Part shown: positions 23,160-34,383 of the stretch, in pieces
Position numbering within the stretch: the first letter of the stretch is position 1
Layout: each line of letters opens with the position of its first letter
Assembly: GCA_013350335.1 (NCBI GenBank)
Contig: CM023539.1
Location: 24,173,043 to 24,237,042 of the forward strand
Source of the DNA: Chimonanthus salicifolius
Lineage: Eukaryota; Streptophyta; Magnoliopsida; Laurales; Calycanthaceae
DNA length: 64,000 nucleotides
Direction of reading: 5' to 3'
Position numbers and translations under genes: made by a program
The notes under the pieces: generated by a model
What the model saw: the letters and a program-made list of their open reading frames with translations, nothing else
What the model was told of the DNA's origin: nothing
The model's database searches: none

Positions 23160-24001
23160 GGGGTTTCGGCCATACCTTAGGGCTGAAAATGTTTTAAGTC
23201 CATAAAAACTCATTCGTGGGGTTCAGCCATACAACATGGTCGAACCTCACTCTTTTGTTTTTGATCACCTTCTTTTAATCCTTGCTTATTTTAAACCATG
23301 CAAGTCAATCCTCATTCATTCCTTTATTTCTTAATCATAGGTAATCATTTAACTTGATAAAACAACCTAGGTCCATAAAATATCATCCATGGGGTTTGGC
23401 CATGTTTTCTCTCTTTTCATCAACTTCCCACTTGAGCTATCATTTCTTTCCATAGATAATTACTTAATTTATTTACACATACTTAGGTTCATAAAATGAT
23501 TCATGGGGTTCGGCCATACAACATGGCCGAACCCATGATTCCTCATTTTCATCTTCTCCTTTCTTAAATCATTTAAAACATACTAGATCCATAAAAAATC
23601 CCTCCATGGGGTTCGGCCATGTCGGTTCATCATTTTTCATCCTTCATCATTTCCTTTCCTTTTGTTCCTTAACTAGGTAACCATAGTTTCTCATAAATAT
23701 ACCTAGATTCATAAGACTTCCTCTATGGGGTTCGGCCATACAACATGGCCAAACCCATGGTTCATCATTTTTCTCCTAAAAATTACATACATATGTTTAG
23801 ATCATTTGATGGGGGTTCGACCATACAACATGGCCGAACCCATGGTTCATCATTTTTCTCTTAAAAATTACATACATATGTTTAGATCATTTGATGGGGG
23901 TTCGGCCATACAACATGGCCGAACCTCATCCAATCTCTTTTGAGTCCTCATATGGTCCTTATTCATAAAATTTAGGGTTCGGCCATGCAAGAGGCCGACC
24001 C
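23160..24001 (-). repeat. Array of about 9 palindromic TTCGGCCAT motifs in LTR copy 4
   Basis: Full or partial copies lie near 23160, 23215, 23387, 23502, 23603, 23724, 23810, 23895 and 23973. The best copies have arms GGGTTCGGCCAT and ATGGCCGAACCC around ACAAC. Two copies (23387, 23603) keep only one arm. The units at 23761 and 23846 are an 85-bp direct duplication including the linker. Linkers elsewhere share only traces such as TAGATTCATAAAA and TTCATCATTTTTC, so the palindrome appears to be the best-kept part. Confidence 0.85.
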
Positions 24002-25531
24002 TTATTCTTGATCATTCTCTTTATGAAATTTACCCCTTATGTTTAATATACATAGGGTCATTCATAGATCATGTGTACCCATAGTTCTTAACATCATCCA
24101 TTAATCATATATGTAACCATAATCTTCATCATCATTACTTCATTTGTTCAACCCATCTTAGCCATCAATAAGGTTAGGGTTTTGTCCATTTTTCCATCTC
24201 CAAAACCATATTTCGGATTTTTGAACAATACTTTACTTTATGTCCATTTCATTGATATTCCTTGAATGGATTTTAAATCCATGGCCTATAACCCTTTGGC
24301 CAACTTTTTCAACCCGAAATGGAACCCCATGGTTTCTTATGTTTTTAATAACATGAAACATAAACCTTACCTTTTCCGTGTCTCCTTCGTTTTTTTTTTT
24401 TTTCCATTCTGTCTTGCTCCTCCGTTCTTCTCCTTCCTTAGTCCTTTCTTCTTCCTCCTCCGTTCTTCAGTTTCTCCAAGTTTAGTGCCGAAATGAGAGG
24501 AAGAGAGATTGAAAGCCTTCTTGATGTATTCGGCCAAAGAGGTTGTTTGAAAGGGAGAGGGTTTGAGGTGAAACCCTAAGGGGGGGTTCGGCCAAGGAGT
24601 GAAGGTTTGAGAGAGGGAGAGAGAGAGTGTGAGATGGGAGTTTTTCTATCTCTTTCCCAAAGAGTGGATCGGCCAAAGGGGTGTGAGATGAGTCATTTCT
24701 ATCTTGCCCCAGGGTTTGAAGGTTGAGAGAGGGAGTGGAGGAGAAAATGAGATGGAAAAACCCTAACTCTTTTTGTCCAATGAGGATCGGCCAAGAGAGG
24801 GCTTTGGTGTGTCTTGTGTAACCCTAATCTCCCAACCACCCTCTTTACATTTTGGTCTTTCCCATGAATCCCTTGGCTAACCAAGAGGACACATGCCGTA
24901 CACTTGTCCATTTCCCTCTACCCAACGGTTTTTGTGTCTAGGGTTTCCATGAGATGGAAACCCTCCACCTCCCCTTTAACTCACTTAAGTCCTTTCATCT
25001 TCCATGTGACTCACCACCCATTCAACTCACTTCATTTAAAAGAAACTCGTTCCCCTAACTTAAGCACTTGAATTCATTTCCATCTAACTTAGGTGATTAA
25101 ATAATTTAACTCAACTTACTTCACTTGACCCTCTTGAATTCTCCCATGAACTCATCCATGGTAGACCAAGTCAACCATGGTGGCCGGCCCCACAAGTTAC
25201 CTTAGACCACACGCCACCTCACTTGATGAGGTGGATCCCATGCCTTTAGATCTTAGTTGGGTACATGACCCGATTAAATCAATTCCTTACCCATTTACCC
25301 TAAACATCAATTCATCTTGACCCATTGGGTCCCAATTGGGCATTTGACCCAATTGACCACATTTACCCAATTAATTAAAATTAACCCTATCCATGATCCA
25401 TGGGACCATACTTGGGCCATTGCCCCAATTCTTATCCATCTAACATCCATTCCATCTATAAATCTTAAATTTACCAATCAAAATAGATAATAACCAATAT
25501 AATCATTGCATTGAAAATCCGGGCTATTACA

Positions 25532-26250
25532 AATGATGGTTCGTGGAATTCCAAATCTAGAGAAAACATTTTCTTTAATGTAACGGGTGACAACCTTGTG
25601 GTCGTTGGTTTTGCATGCCATCTCTTCGACCCACTTGGAAACATAATCGACCCCTACAAGGATATATAGATTTCCAAAAGAGTTAGGGATGGTAATGTGC
25701 CCCAGTACTCTGCCCTGTTTTACCCGAAAAAAGACATCTCTCCCAATTCAATACTAGGTTCTTTTCTTAACAGCTGATTAGCACAAGGCTCAGATAGTGT
25801 AGGCACTGGTCAAAAGTAGACCCAAACACAAAGAAGTCATCCATGAAGACTTCTAAGAAACATTCAACCATATCGGAAAAGATGTTGATCATGCACTGTT
25901 GAAAAGTGGCAGGTGCATAGCTCAACTTGAATAGCATAAGGCGATAGGCGAAAGTACCGAATGGACAAGTGAACGTGATGTTCTCCTGATTCTCAGGAGC
26001 AACGAAGATCTGGTTATAGCCGGAAAAACCATCTAGAAAACAGTAATACGCATGGCCCACTAAACGCTCATGCATCTGATAGATGAATGGAATATGGAAG
26101 TAGTCCTTTCGAGTGACAGTATTCAGCTTACAGTAGTCAACCGTTTGGACGCGGGTTGGCACCAACTCATTATCCTGATTCTTGACTACCGTCCCACCCG
26201 ATTCTTAGGTACAACTTGTACCGGACTCACCCATGCACTGTCAGATTTAG
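25532..26250 (-). pseudogene. Athila-type RT fused to integrase by an internal deletion
   Basis: On the minus strand, RT reads CKLNTVTRKDYFHIPFI, FLDGFSGYNQI, FTCPFGTFAYR and VFMDDFFVFGS (catalytic pair DD kept), as in Athila-lineage Ty3/gypsy RT. After CLHYLSLVL the sequence decays and runs within about 100 bases into the integrase core start (PNSFGNLYIL, VDYVSKWVEEMACK, NVFSRFGIPRTII). RNase H and the integrase zinc finger, normally several hundred codons, are missing. The same deletion is present at 46359-46964 with 42830-42957, so both derive from one deleted parent. The copy starts abruptly at the Tekay LTR (25531) and ends at a copia LTR (26255). Confidence 0.85.
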
Positions 26251-26254
26251 TAGT

Positions 26255-26820
26255 TGTTAGTGCCTCAGCTTGGCCAAGCCCCTATGTTTGTCAATTCCAT
26301 GACTCAGAAAAAAGCACTTGCTGGAAGCTTGAAGACCCAAGATGATCAAAAGAAAATATCATGCTCCACCGGATTGAAGCTCATCATTGTGGCAATCACA
26401 AAATAGGTAAAATGGCCATAAATAACTATAGGTGGTACCCACACCTTAGAGAGGACTATCCCTTGGCTTAGAAGAACAAATGGTTAAAATTATATGAAGC
26501 CTAGTGAGGAAGGTTGATAATGAATAAAATCCCAACTTGGAATATGTATTTGGTTTCACTGTCAGCTCAACCAGTCTTATCTCACTGACCCCTCGGCCCA
26601 GTCAGGATCGACCCATCGTGGTCAAAGACTGTCGACCCGAATGACATTAGGTTCTGGAACATGAAACTGTCATTTTGGTTTGCCTCTGATCGAGAGTCTC
26701 GTATGCACCGACCCCTCGGTGGAAGACTGAAATGATCCCTCATGGTTAATGACTCGTCGATCAAGGTCTTGAGTTCTGAAACTCTGAACTCATGTGGACT
26801 CTCGAAGAAACAGACATATC
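26255..26820 (+). mobile_element. Ty1/copia LTR fragment, first 566 bp (copy C1)
   Basis: Begins TGTTAGTGCCTCAGC and matches the start of LTR D (46965) and LTR E (52296). It stops after ACAGACATATC, where the next sequence switches to the opposite strand of the same LTR family. Its left junction with Athila RT is at the same place as that of LTR D. Confidence 0.8.
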
Positions 26821-27838
26821 TCGCTGATGTGTGCTTCTCAAAGATCCCAACTAATGTGTGCCGATGCTCCTCCTTGTAATCATCATAAAGCAATCAAAAT
26901 TCAAGGGTGACAAGGAAACTAGTTTTACCAAAGCTTTCCTGGTTTATTATCCTTTCCTCTATCTCTCTCACAAACTCAATCCATATCATTGGTTGTATTA
27001 GATTCCCCAAGTGTTGGCACGAGAGAGGGAGTGATCTTTTTGTTGGCCCTTGTTAAAGCTCACTGATAATGATGAGGGTCCAACCGTTTTACCAAAGGAT
27101 GCTCACTGGTTACACAAAGATTGGTATTTATAGACACGGCAACCAGTCGCAGCAACGGTAATGTACCGATAGGTCAGGTGCACTGAGTGGTCGGTGACTA
27201 TAAATGTTACCGTTCAACAATCGGACCATTGTGCATTAATGCACTCTCAACGACATAATTCTTTCCCGGTCGACATGTCGGTGTCGCCGATGGGTCGACA
27301 GTCATGGCACCGATAGGTCGATCCATACGAAAGGCTGGGTCTGGGCAACACCATGCTAACAGAGTTTTAGCTTTCCACCGAGGGGTCGGTGCATATGAGA
27401 CTCTCGATCAGAGGTACATCCAGAATGACAGTTCTATGATCCAGAGCCTTTATCAATTTTACCGACCAGTCCTTGACCATGATGGGTCGATTCTGTCTCC
27501 TCCGTTGGGTCGTTGAGAACGACTGGTTGAAGCTGACAGTGGAACCAAATACATATTTCCAAGTTGGGTTCCAATTCACTGTCAAGCTTACTCTCTACGG
27601 TTTTTAACGATTTTACCATTCGTTCAACAAGGCCTAGGAATGGTCATATTAATGTGTTGGTACCACCTAAAGTCATCTATGGTCGTTTACATATTTTATG
27701 TTTGCCATAACGATGAGCTTCAATCCGGTGGGGCATGACCTTCAATCTTCATCATCTTAAGTTTTCAAACTTCTAGCAAGTGCTTCTTTCCTAGTCATGA
27801 AATGACAAACTTAGGGACTCGGAAAGCCGTGGCACTAA
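26821..27838 (-). mobile_element. Ty1/copia LTR fragment in opposite orientation (copy C2)
   Basis: Starts with CTCGCTGATGTGTGCTTCT, which is the reverse of the mid-LTR region seen at 1120 and 48185, and ends GGCACTA at about 27837, the reverse of the LTR start. A reverse-strand TATA (GGTATTTATAGAC at about 27123) is in place. The last 550 bases are therefore an inverted partner of 26255-26820, at moderate identity. Confidence 0.75.
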
Positions 27839-29384
27839 AAATGTTCATGGGCTTTGCAATTGGGTTTGAGGTCCAAAATAACTCCTAATGGGTCCAGGCT
27901 TTGCATTTAAGCATGTTTTCTGTCATCCTCCCTTTTAAACCTGCAAAACACAAAATTAGACTAATTTATTTTATTTAGCATACATCAAGGGCTAACTAGT
28001 CTAATTACGGAGGTAAAATATCTCAATTTCTAATGGACATCACTAGGCATGCCCGTCTCCATCAAAGATAGGCTCTTTGTCTCGCTGTTGGGTTCTCTAT
28101 TTCAATTTTGATGTTGCAGAGGCCTAAATCTGGCCCTCTGTTGCTCACTGTCTCTGTTGGTAACAACAGCAAATCTAATTTCTGTTTGTTGCTATTTATC
28201 TGTGTACAAATCTCTTTTTCAAATCTGGTTTCAGCCTGATTAGGAACCCCTTCGGATCCGTTCATTTTTCAGATCTGTGCATCGTCGCCTCTCATCTTTC
28301 TCAAGCATGTTCTGAGACAACTAGAGCAAATTGAGGGAGTCTGCAAAGAAAAATACCATAGAACCTCTCTGCTACCTCCTTTGTTTTCCGCCCATCACTC
28401 AACTTTTTTTAGATCTAGGGTTGTTGCATTATCGCTGCTCAATCCGCCGCTGGCGCTTTGGCCAGATCTCTTTCTCGCTGATCTACAATCGTCTAAGATC
28501 TGAGCGTTCTTGTTGCTAACCTTCCCTATTGAAAACAGAGAAAGTAAAAATAAAAAAAAAGGGTCGTGCGATCTGCATAGTTCTTCCGATTTTATTTTAG
28601 AAGTATCCACTTAAGCATGTTTGCTTCTTGTCACCGCCATCGACGGTAGAATTCAGATGTAGTTTTGCACCATTCCTATTTTGTTCTTTCTTCTTGCCAC
28701 AATCTGCGAGATCTGTGTCAAGAAGAAAGGAGGAGAGCTGAAGAAAGGGACGCAAATTGTCATTCTCCTCTTACTTTGTTGAAGCGTAGTAAGGGACGCA
28801 AATTGCCCTTTTCCTCCTATTTTTGTCGTTCTCGAATATGAGACGGCATGTTTTGGATGCATGTCCATATGCTGTGGAATTCATCCACTCTTTTTCTTTG
28901 GAAGACTCTGATTCGTCTCCACTGTTTGCTGGCCTTTTATGGCTACAACCTTATTTGCTGGTCTTTATGCTTTCAGCCTTATTTTGCTGGCATTTCATGG
29001 CTTCAACCTTATTTTGCTGGCCTTTCCGATCATGGATTGATCGATATGATGGATTCAACCTTTTTTGACATTTATTATGCCCTTGATTTTTTAGGCTATT
29101 CGACGCCTATCTTCATCGCATGTTGCGATCATTGTTTGTTGCCAGACCATTGTTTTACAACCACTGCTGTCGTTCGTGCCAAGTTCTCATTTTCAAACCG
29201 CTATCGGTGTTCGCCGCTTGTTATTTTGCAGCCAATCAGCGCGCTGCCACTTCTACAACTTTTGCAGCCAATCAGTTTGTTGCTTCAACAAATCTTCATG
29301 GCCATTCGGTATGTCACTTTTGCAGTTCACCTGCCATTCACGTTCCAAGCTTCACAGTCATCCACGCTTCAGCTTGTGGAGGCG
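27839..29384. other. T/C-rich non-coding stretch, possible interior of a non-autonomous element
   Basis: No protein family could be recognised on either strand; the longer open frames lack motifs. It has a small direct repeat (AGGGACGCAAATTG at about 28747 and 28794) and repeated TTTTGCTGGC and CAGCCAATCAG words between 28925 and 29275. It leads into a purine-rich GTGGAGGCG and a possible LTR, so it may be the interior of a large non-coding retroelement. Confidence 0.35.
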
Positions 29385-29580
29385 TGTTGGAATAATTAGA
29401 ATAATTGTGTTATTAGGATTCTTAGTTTGGGTTTACCTCTAATTAAGAAGTATATTTAATTTATAATTAGTTAAGAGTTTGTGTTTGATTAATATAACCC
29501 TAGGGTCGGCTAGAAGCTTTATAAATACTAATGTAATAGCTTAGGGTTTAATACAATACTCAATTTATTCTTTTTCTACA
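29385..29580 (+). mobile_element. Possible small LTR (about 196 bp)
   Basis: Begins TGTTGGAATAATT after a degenerate polypurine-like tract (GTGGAGGCG) and ends TTTTTCTACA. It includes CTTTATAAATAC, a TATA-like motif, then an AT-rich 3' part. The TG...CA ends and internal promoter fit a copia-type LTR. No second copy exists in the window and no target duplication was found, so the call is tentative. Confidence 0.4.
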
Positions 29581-31782
29581 TGTTTATCCTTGCTTTGAGC
29601 CATCTTTTTTAGCATATTGAGTAATTCTTAGAACTTATTTGTATATCTTTTTAGGAGTTATTCTTGAGATTTAATTTGTAATATTTTATTATGAGAGAAA
29701 TTTGTAAAGGGTGGGAGTTACCCTTGAGAGATTTGTAAAGGGTCAAAGTTACCGTAGTGAGATTTGTAGGAGGTTATTATCGAGCCTGTAAAGGGAATTG
29801 TGGGAGGAAGAAAAAAAATTGGAGGATGGTGTAAATAGTTTATTCTCCACCCATAACGAGAAGGGGATAATGGGTTAATTTTCAAACGGTGTCTTGAGGT
29901 ACGGACGTAGGCAGTGAAGCTAAAACTCATTAAAATGTTTGTCTCTATTCTCCATCTCTTCCCATCTTCTGTGAAAATCTCAGCCTTTGATCCGATTTCT
30001 TTGATTCTTAAAAGCAGGCCCCATTTCTGTCGAAAATCAACCTGTACGTCTGACCTGATTTTGATCCCATTATTTGCAGAAATTTCTAACTCCTAACTCT
30101 GATTTGTTGTTGTTTTCAAGCTCAAATTCGTCTTTTAATCTGCCAGAAATATCAACTTGAAGTCGGGCTTTCATCTTAGTCGTCCCTTACATTTCTCGCC
30201 CAACCTAGATGCGACGGAAATCAAGTCTGTCGTTCAAGGTGTTTTATCTATGAAAATTGTATTTATTGATTTATTTAATAAGTTAAATTCGTTCATAATC
30301 CAGTCTAGAGTGACAACCCACGTTTTAGGCAAGAATTGCTAAAAAATATGTTTTCTAAACTGGACCCAAGCTGCCCAAACGACCTTAAGCCTGCTATTTT
30401 GGTGATCCTTGGTCCAATTTGGCATCCATGTAGGATTCCACGTGGGTTGTGACATGGCATCTGATGTGGGATTAAGATGCTCATGGAGTTGGCAACAAAT
30501 GAGCTGAAACCATGGCCTTTTGAAGCCCATAATGTCTCCGAACAGGCCCTAACCCAAACATGAGCTAAATAGGTATTTCCACTTAATATTAGAGGTGAGC
30601 CTAATTCCACGGATACATCAAACCACCCGCAAACATTACCTACTATGTACGTCCACGACAAAAAAAAATCACCCGAATAAGATCAATGAAGTAGATAACC
30701 AAAATAACAATGGTATACCATATCTTTTGACAACAATTCAAAAGTTTATAAATTATTTATTATTTAGAAATAGGTTGTGTACTCATGTGACAATCTCTGA
30801 TCATGGATTAGTTCTTGGAAAAACCTTCTTTAGATATAATTAAAAGCCTATCTAAAAAATTAAGTCAAAATAAAAATTAAAATCTTTTCTTGTGAATTGT
30901 TGTCTAGAAAAGTTAAATGATTAGGTTAACCATTAAAACATAAAAAAATACATATTTTCTTACATCATTTGAAATTATTCTCAGATAAAGGATCTCAATA
31001 AGATTTCATTTTACGTACTGATGCTAGTTAGGTCTACTTTTACTCCATAAATATATATATAAGAAGATAACTATAAAATATAATAATTGGTTGCAATTTC
31101 TAAAATTGATTATAATTTTCGCCTGCTATAATAATTTTCGTGAGAAATCATAAAGTGTTTATTCTTCAAAACTACGCTATTAGATCTGTATTGATAGCCC
31201 CTAGTCGATTTTAAGACTATTTCACTCAAACTCTTAAACAGACTCAATCTATAACTAAGAGATTAAACCATGATTTCTAATCTAATACTAATTCTAATAT
31301 ATTCTAACTATTTTAATCTTTCTAAAAATTTTAAATTTTTTCCAAAATATGCACATGATAGATAGGTGTATTACTGTGAAATTAATGCTCGGCCAATTTT
31401 TTATTTATAAAACTGTGTGTAAAGCCCAGGAATAGTGATAATATATATAATTGTATGAAATTTAAATGATAAATATATAATTTGAGCATGGGTTAAGCTA
31501 GGTTCTTTTTTTTCTTTTTAATTTGACAGGGCATTAATCAATGTAACGTATTACAAGTCCTCTGCCCCGATTCATTTGGTCCAGTAATTTAACAGATAAG
31601 AAAGAGAGTTGAAGGAACGGTTCATTTCATTTGAGTTTCTCTCCTAAGCTAAGATCAGGTAATCAATCATTTATGCATAAACCTTTCTACTTCTGAACGC
31701 CTCTACGATAATTAACACCGTAATTGGTAATTAAAAATCAAAGAAAACGTGCTAATTACTCTCTCTCCATCCACCTCTCTTT
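29581..31782. other. Intergenic region upstream of the EC1 gene
   Basis: 29581-30340 contains direct repeats of GAGATTTGTAAAGGGT and may extend the possible retroelement to its left. 30340-31780 is AT-rich with no repeat match inside this window; it includes the likely promoter of the EC1 gene. No open frame has a family motif. Confidence 0.45.
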
Positions 31783-31790
31783 TATATATT
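31783..31790 (+). promoter_or_regulatory. Putative TATA box of the EC1-like gene
   Basis: TATATATT lies 70 bases upstream of the ATG at 31860, in a CT-rich leader. That spacing allows a short 5' leader of about 40 bases. It is the only good TATA motif close upstream. Confidence 0.55.
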
Positions 31791-31859
31791 TCCTCTTTCA
31801 AGAACATTTGTCGTTCATCTCTCTTCTGGTTCTTATTCTGCCTTCAGTATAGTATACCA

Positions 31860-32312
31860 ATGGATCTCCAAAAGACAAGCTTTGTTGTAGTTCTTTCATG
31901 GCTTCTGGTCGTGGCCATGTCCTGCCAACTGCCTGTTGAGCATGGGCACGGGCTTGAAGCGAGGCTGGATGATGAAATGGGCAGCTTGTCCAATTGCTGG
32001 AATGCGCTTTTCGAGCTGCGATCGTGCACCAATGAAATCATCACCTTCTTCCTCAACGGCGAGTCCTATATCGGACCGGACTGCTGTCAATCTATCCACA
32101 CAATCACGCATCAATGCTGGCCAGCAATGTTGTCTTCCGTTGGCTTCACGGCTCAAGAAGGTGACATACTGAGAGGATATTGTGATGCATCGTTGTCTTC
32201 TCCTCCGGATGGACCAGCCACTTCACCGCCGCCGTTGGGCCTTGCTCGAGGTGGTGGGTCGTTGCCATTCAGCTCAAGTTTGGGACCGGCTGCAGCTGGC
32301 ATGAAGGTGTGA
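31860..32312 (+). CDS. EC1-like: Egg cell-secreted protein 1-like (EC1 family, prolamin-like domain)
   Basis: An intronless 150-codon gene. EC1 proteins are small secreted cysteine-rich proteins stored in egg-cell vesicles and released when sperm arrive. In Arabidopsis they promote sperm activation and surface exposure of the fusogen HAP2/GCS1. Seen here: a signal peptide (FVVVLSWLLVVAMSC, residues 8-22), then a prolamin-like domain with exactly six cysteines at 46, 56, 75, 76, 86 and 108. They lie in the family contexts NCWNALFELRSC, GPDCCQSI, HQCWPAML and LRGYCD. FTAQEGDILRGYCD is a hallmark ending of this family. A Pro/Gly/Ser-rich tail of about 40 residues follows. The ATG at 31860 is preferred because it directly precedes the signal peptide; an in-frame ATG at 31749 lies upstream of the TATA motif. 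Length is normal for the family. No damage is seen. Confidence 0.93.
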   Translation: MDLQKTSFVVVLSWLLVVAMSCQLPVEHGHGLEARLDDEMGSLSNCWNALFELRSCTNEIITFFLNGESYIGPDCCQSIHTITHQCWPAMLSSVGFTAQEGDILRGYCDASLSSPPDGPATSPPPLGLARGGGSLPFSSSLGPAAAGMKV

Positions 32313-32343
32313 GAGAAGGTATTATGGGGTAGTGAGGCAGGCC

Positions 32344-32349
32344 AATAAA
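32344..32349 (+). terminator. Putative poly(A) signal of the EC1-like gene
   Basis: AATAAA 32 bases after the stop codon, followed by T/G-rich sequence. It is the first good near-upstream element downstream of the gene. Confidence 0.6.
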
Positions 32350-32527
32350 GTATCATGAAGTCCCACTCATAAATCTGGTTTTTGGTGTGTTTCGTGTTAC
32401 CATAGTTTGTGTTTTCATATTATCATGTATTCACTGCTCCCACGGGTTCCGGTGTTGATCAATATATGTTATGAACCTCATTATCCTCCTTTCTCTCTCA
32501 ATGTTTTTCTTTGTTCACTAATCCTCT

Positions 32528-32546
32528 TCTCTCTCTCTCTCTCTCT
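32528..32546. repeat. (CT)n microsatellite
   Basis: About nine CT units in a pyrimidine-rich stretch downstream of the EC1 gene. Confidence 0.9.
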
Positions 32547-32599
32547 GTTCTTCTGTGTGTTGACGCCTCATTTGAAGAAAATAAACGACATGGGATAAG

Positions 32600-34383
32600 C
32601 TAAAAAATTGCATAGGCTAGGAATAATGGCCATAACTTAAAAAAGAAGGCTGTGTCTTGACTGAGACAGTTTTCAAACCATCATTTAAATCTTTTTAAAT
32701 TTGTCCGCTCTCTTTTCATCTGTTTTTTTTTTTTTAAAAAGGGAAAGTTTATAAATAGGGAAAATTTTCCATACCATGATGGTGTTTTTAGCCAGTACTA
32801 AGAAAATACCATTTTCTCTAAAAATACCTTTCTTTGTAATTTTTTTTATTTTTTGAAAACTTTGCAGCAAACTGCTGAAAGCAAGTTCAACCCTTTCAAT
32901 TGAACTGCAGCACTAGGTCCAAGGCATCCAAATTCATCTTAGGCTGATGAAATAGGCATGAAAACATTAAGTATTTATCAAAGAATGTATTTTGAATTTA
33001 AAATGAAATATCTGAATTGTCTAAAGAAGCTTACTTTGAACAGCCTAATAATTAATTGCATTATATTATATCGATCGAGCTCAGCTTTAAATGGTTTTTC
33101 CACTTCCAATGCCTGATGAAGTTTTTGTTGCGTAAAATAAAATATTTTTTAAATTTTATTTATTTATTTTCTCCAAATAATTTGAAGCCCCATTGGATTC
33201 TCACTTATCATAAATCAGGAACCATGAATATTGTCAAGGGAACTTTTTTTTTTTTCTCTTATTTCTTGGTAACAACACTACTGTCCCCATATCATTTTCT
33301 CAAAAAGACTGCTAAGATAAGCCGATGAATTGTAATTATTAAAAAACTACACAAAGGTAAGAAAGGTTACTAGTTTATATTGAAAGTAAAGATAACATAC
33401 ACTTCCATATAGGTAGTAATTTTCAAGAAAAAAAGGGAAAAAAAAATATCATCAATTGCGAAACTTGGAAATTTGAAATATTCAAGTTTCAACTGTCTTT
33501 TTTTTTATTAAATTTTCTTGAAATCTTTCTTTTGTCTGAACATGTATGACAATCACGGTCTCTCTTGTTATATTTCTTTGTGAATTGATAGAGAAATCAG
33601 TGTTTTAGAAAATAAAGGATAATGGCGTATATTTTCACCACTTAAATAATGACTAGTAGACAAAAATACAAGTCTTATATCCTTATCCATTCTCGAATCT
33701 TTGTGGAGTACTAATTCAAATGCTGAGGATTACCCACTTTCAACCCTCTTTGTACATGTTGGTTCTTCCGTAACTTCCATTCCTAATCAGAATTAGAATA
33801 GTTGGTCTACTCAAAGCCATTCACCATTAGAGGTTGATAAAGAGCTTTCTCTCAGTTTACTGCAAAATAGGGGTTTAATTATGGGTAGTCTGATTTGTAT
33901 TGTTGATACCGGAATATCAACATACGTTGCATGTCAGTGATAATTGTCGATATCCATTGTTTCTGTTCAATTTTTTTTTTTTTGTTTGGGAAAAAAACAA
34001 AAAAGAAAATCAGAGAATTGAGAAAAGAAATGGAAAACTAGGGTGAGCATATTTATTTATTTAAAAAAATAATGTTCATTTTATAGAGTTTTAAACCCTT
34101 CAAAGTCGAAATTATGATACATCCTAAAACTTTCAGAATTGTCTAATTTTTTTATAAATAATAAAATTAATATGAGTAAATACCTAATATGAATTTCATG
34201 TTCTCAAGTATCCCTTAATGAAATGTATCTTCTGTTACAATTCTTAAATTTTTCATTTAATTTTTTAAGTTTCTTAAGAATGTCGAAACATTAAAAAAGA
34301 TTACATAAGACTCTAAAACTCTACCAATCACATTAGGGCTCTTCATTTCATTGTAGTAACATTTGTATATCAATTTATTCATT
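32600..34383. other. AT-rich intergenic region, nothing recognised
   Basis: Many A- and T-runs and no coding or repeat match. It ends where a Ty3/gypsy gag frame appears at 34384. Confidence 0.5.

Larger units (their letters stand above)
21861..25531 (-). mobile_element. Tekay/Del-type 5' LTR, 3.67 kb (LTR copy 4)
   Basis: On the minus strand it begins TGTAATAGCCCGG at 25531 and ends GGGCTGTTACA at 21861, followed by PBS, leader, gag and RNase H. This is the copy that ties the whole LTR family to a Ty3/gypsy chromovirus. The family GC-rich block is at about 21945-22040. A 73-bp repeat and the palindromic array lie inside. The right flank is Athila integrase. The matching 3' LTR was not found: the left side of the element stops at the copia LTR near 19380. 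Confidence 0.88.

Noticed and set aside
28848..29399. 183-codon open frame on the plus strand
   Set aside because: Composition is repetitive (TTTTGCTGGC words), overlapping frames are equally open, and no motif or conserved start context is visible.
30305..30661. 118-codon minus-strand frame upstream of the EC1 gene
   Set aside because: No recognisable domain, overlapped by another frame of equal quality, and no promoter or conserved start context.
31749..31859. Longer N-terminus for the EC1-like gene from an upstream in-frame ATG
   Set aside because: That ATG is upstream of the TATA motif and would place a non-signal segment before an otherwise normal signal peptide.
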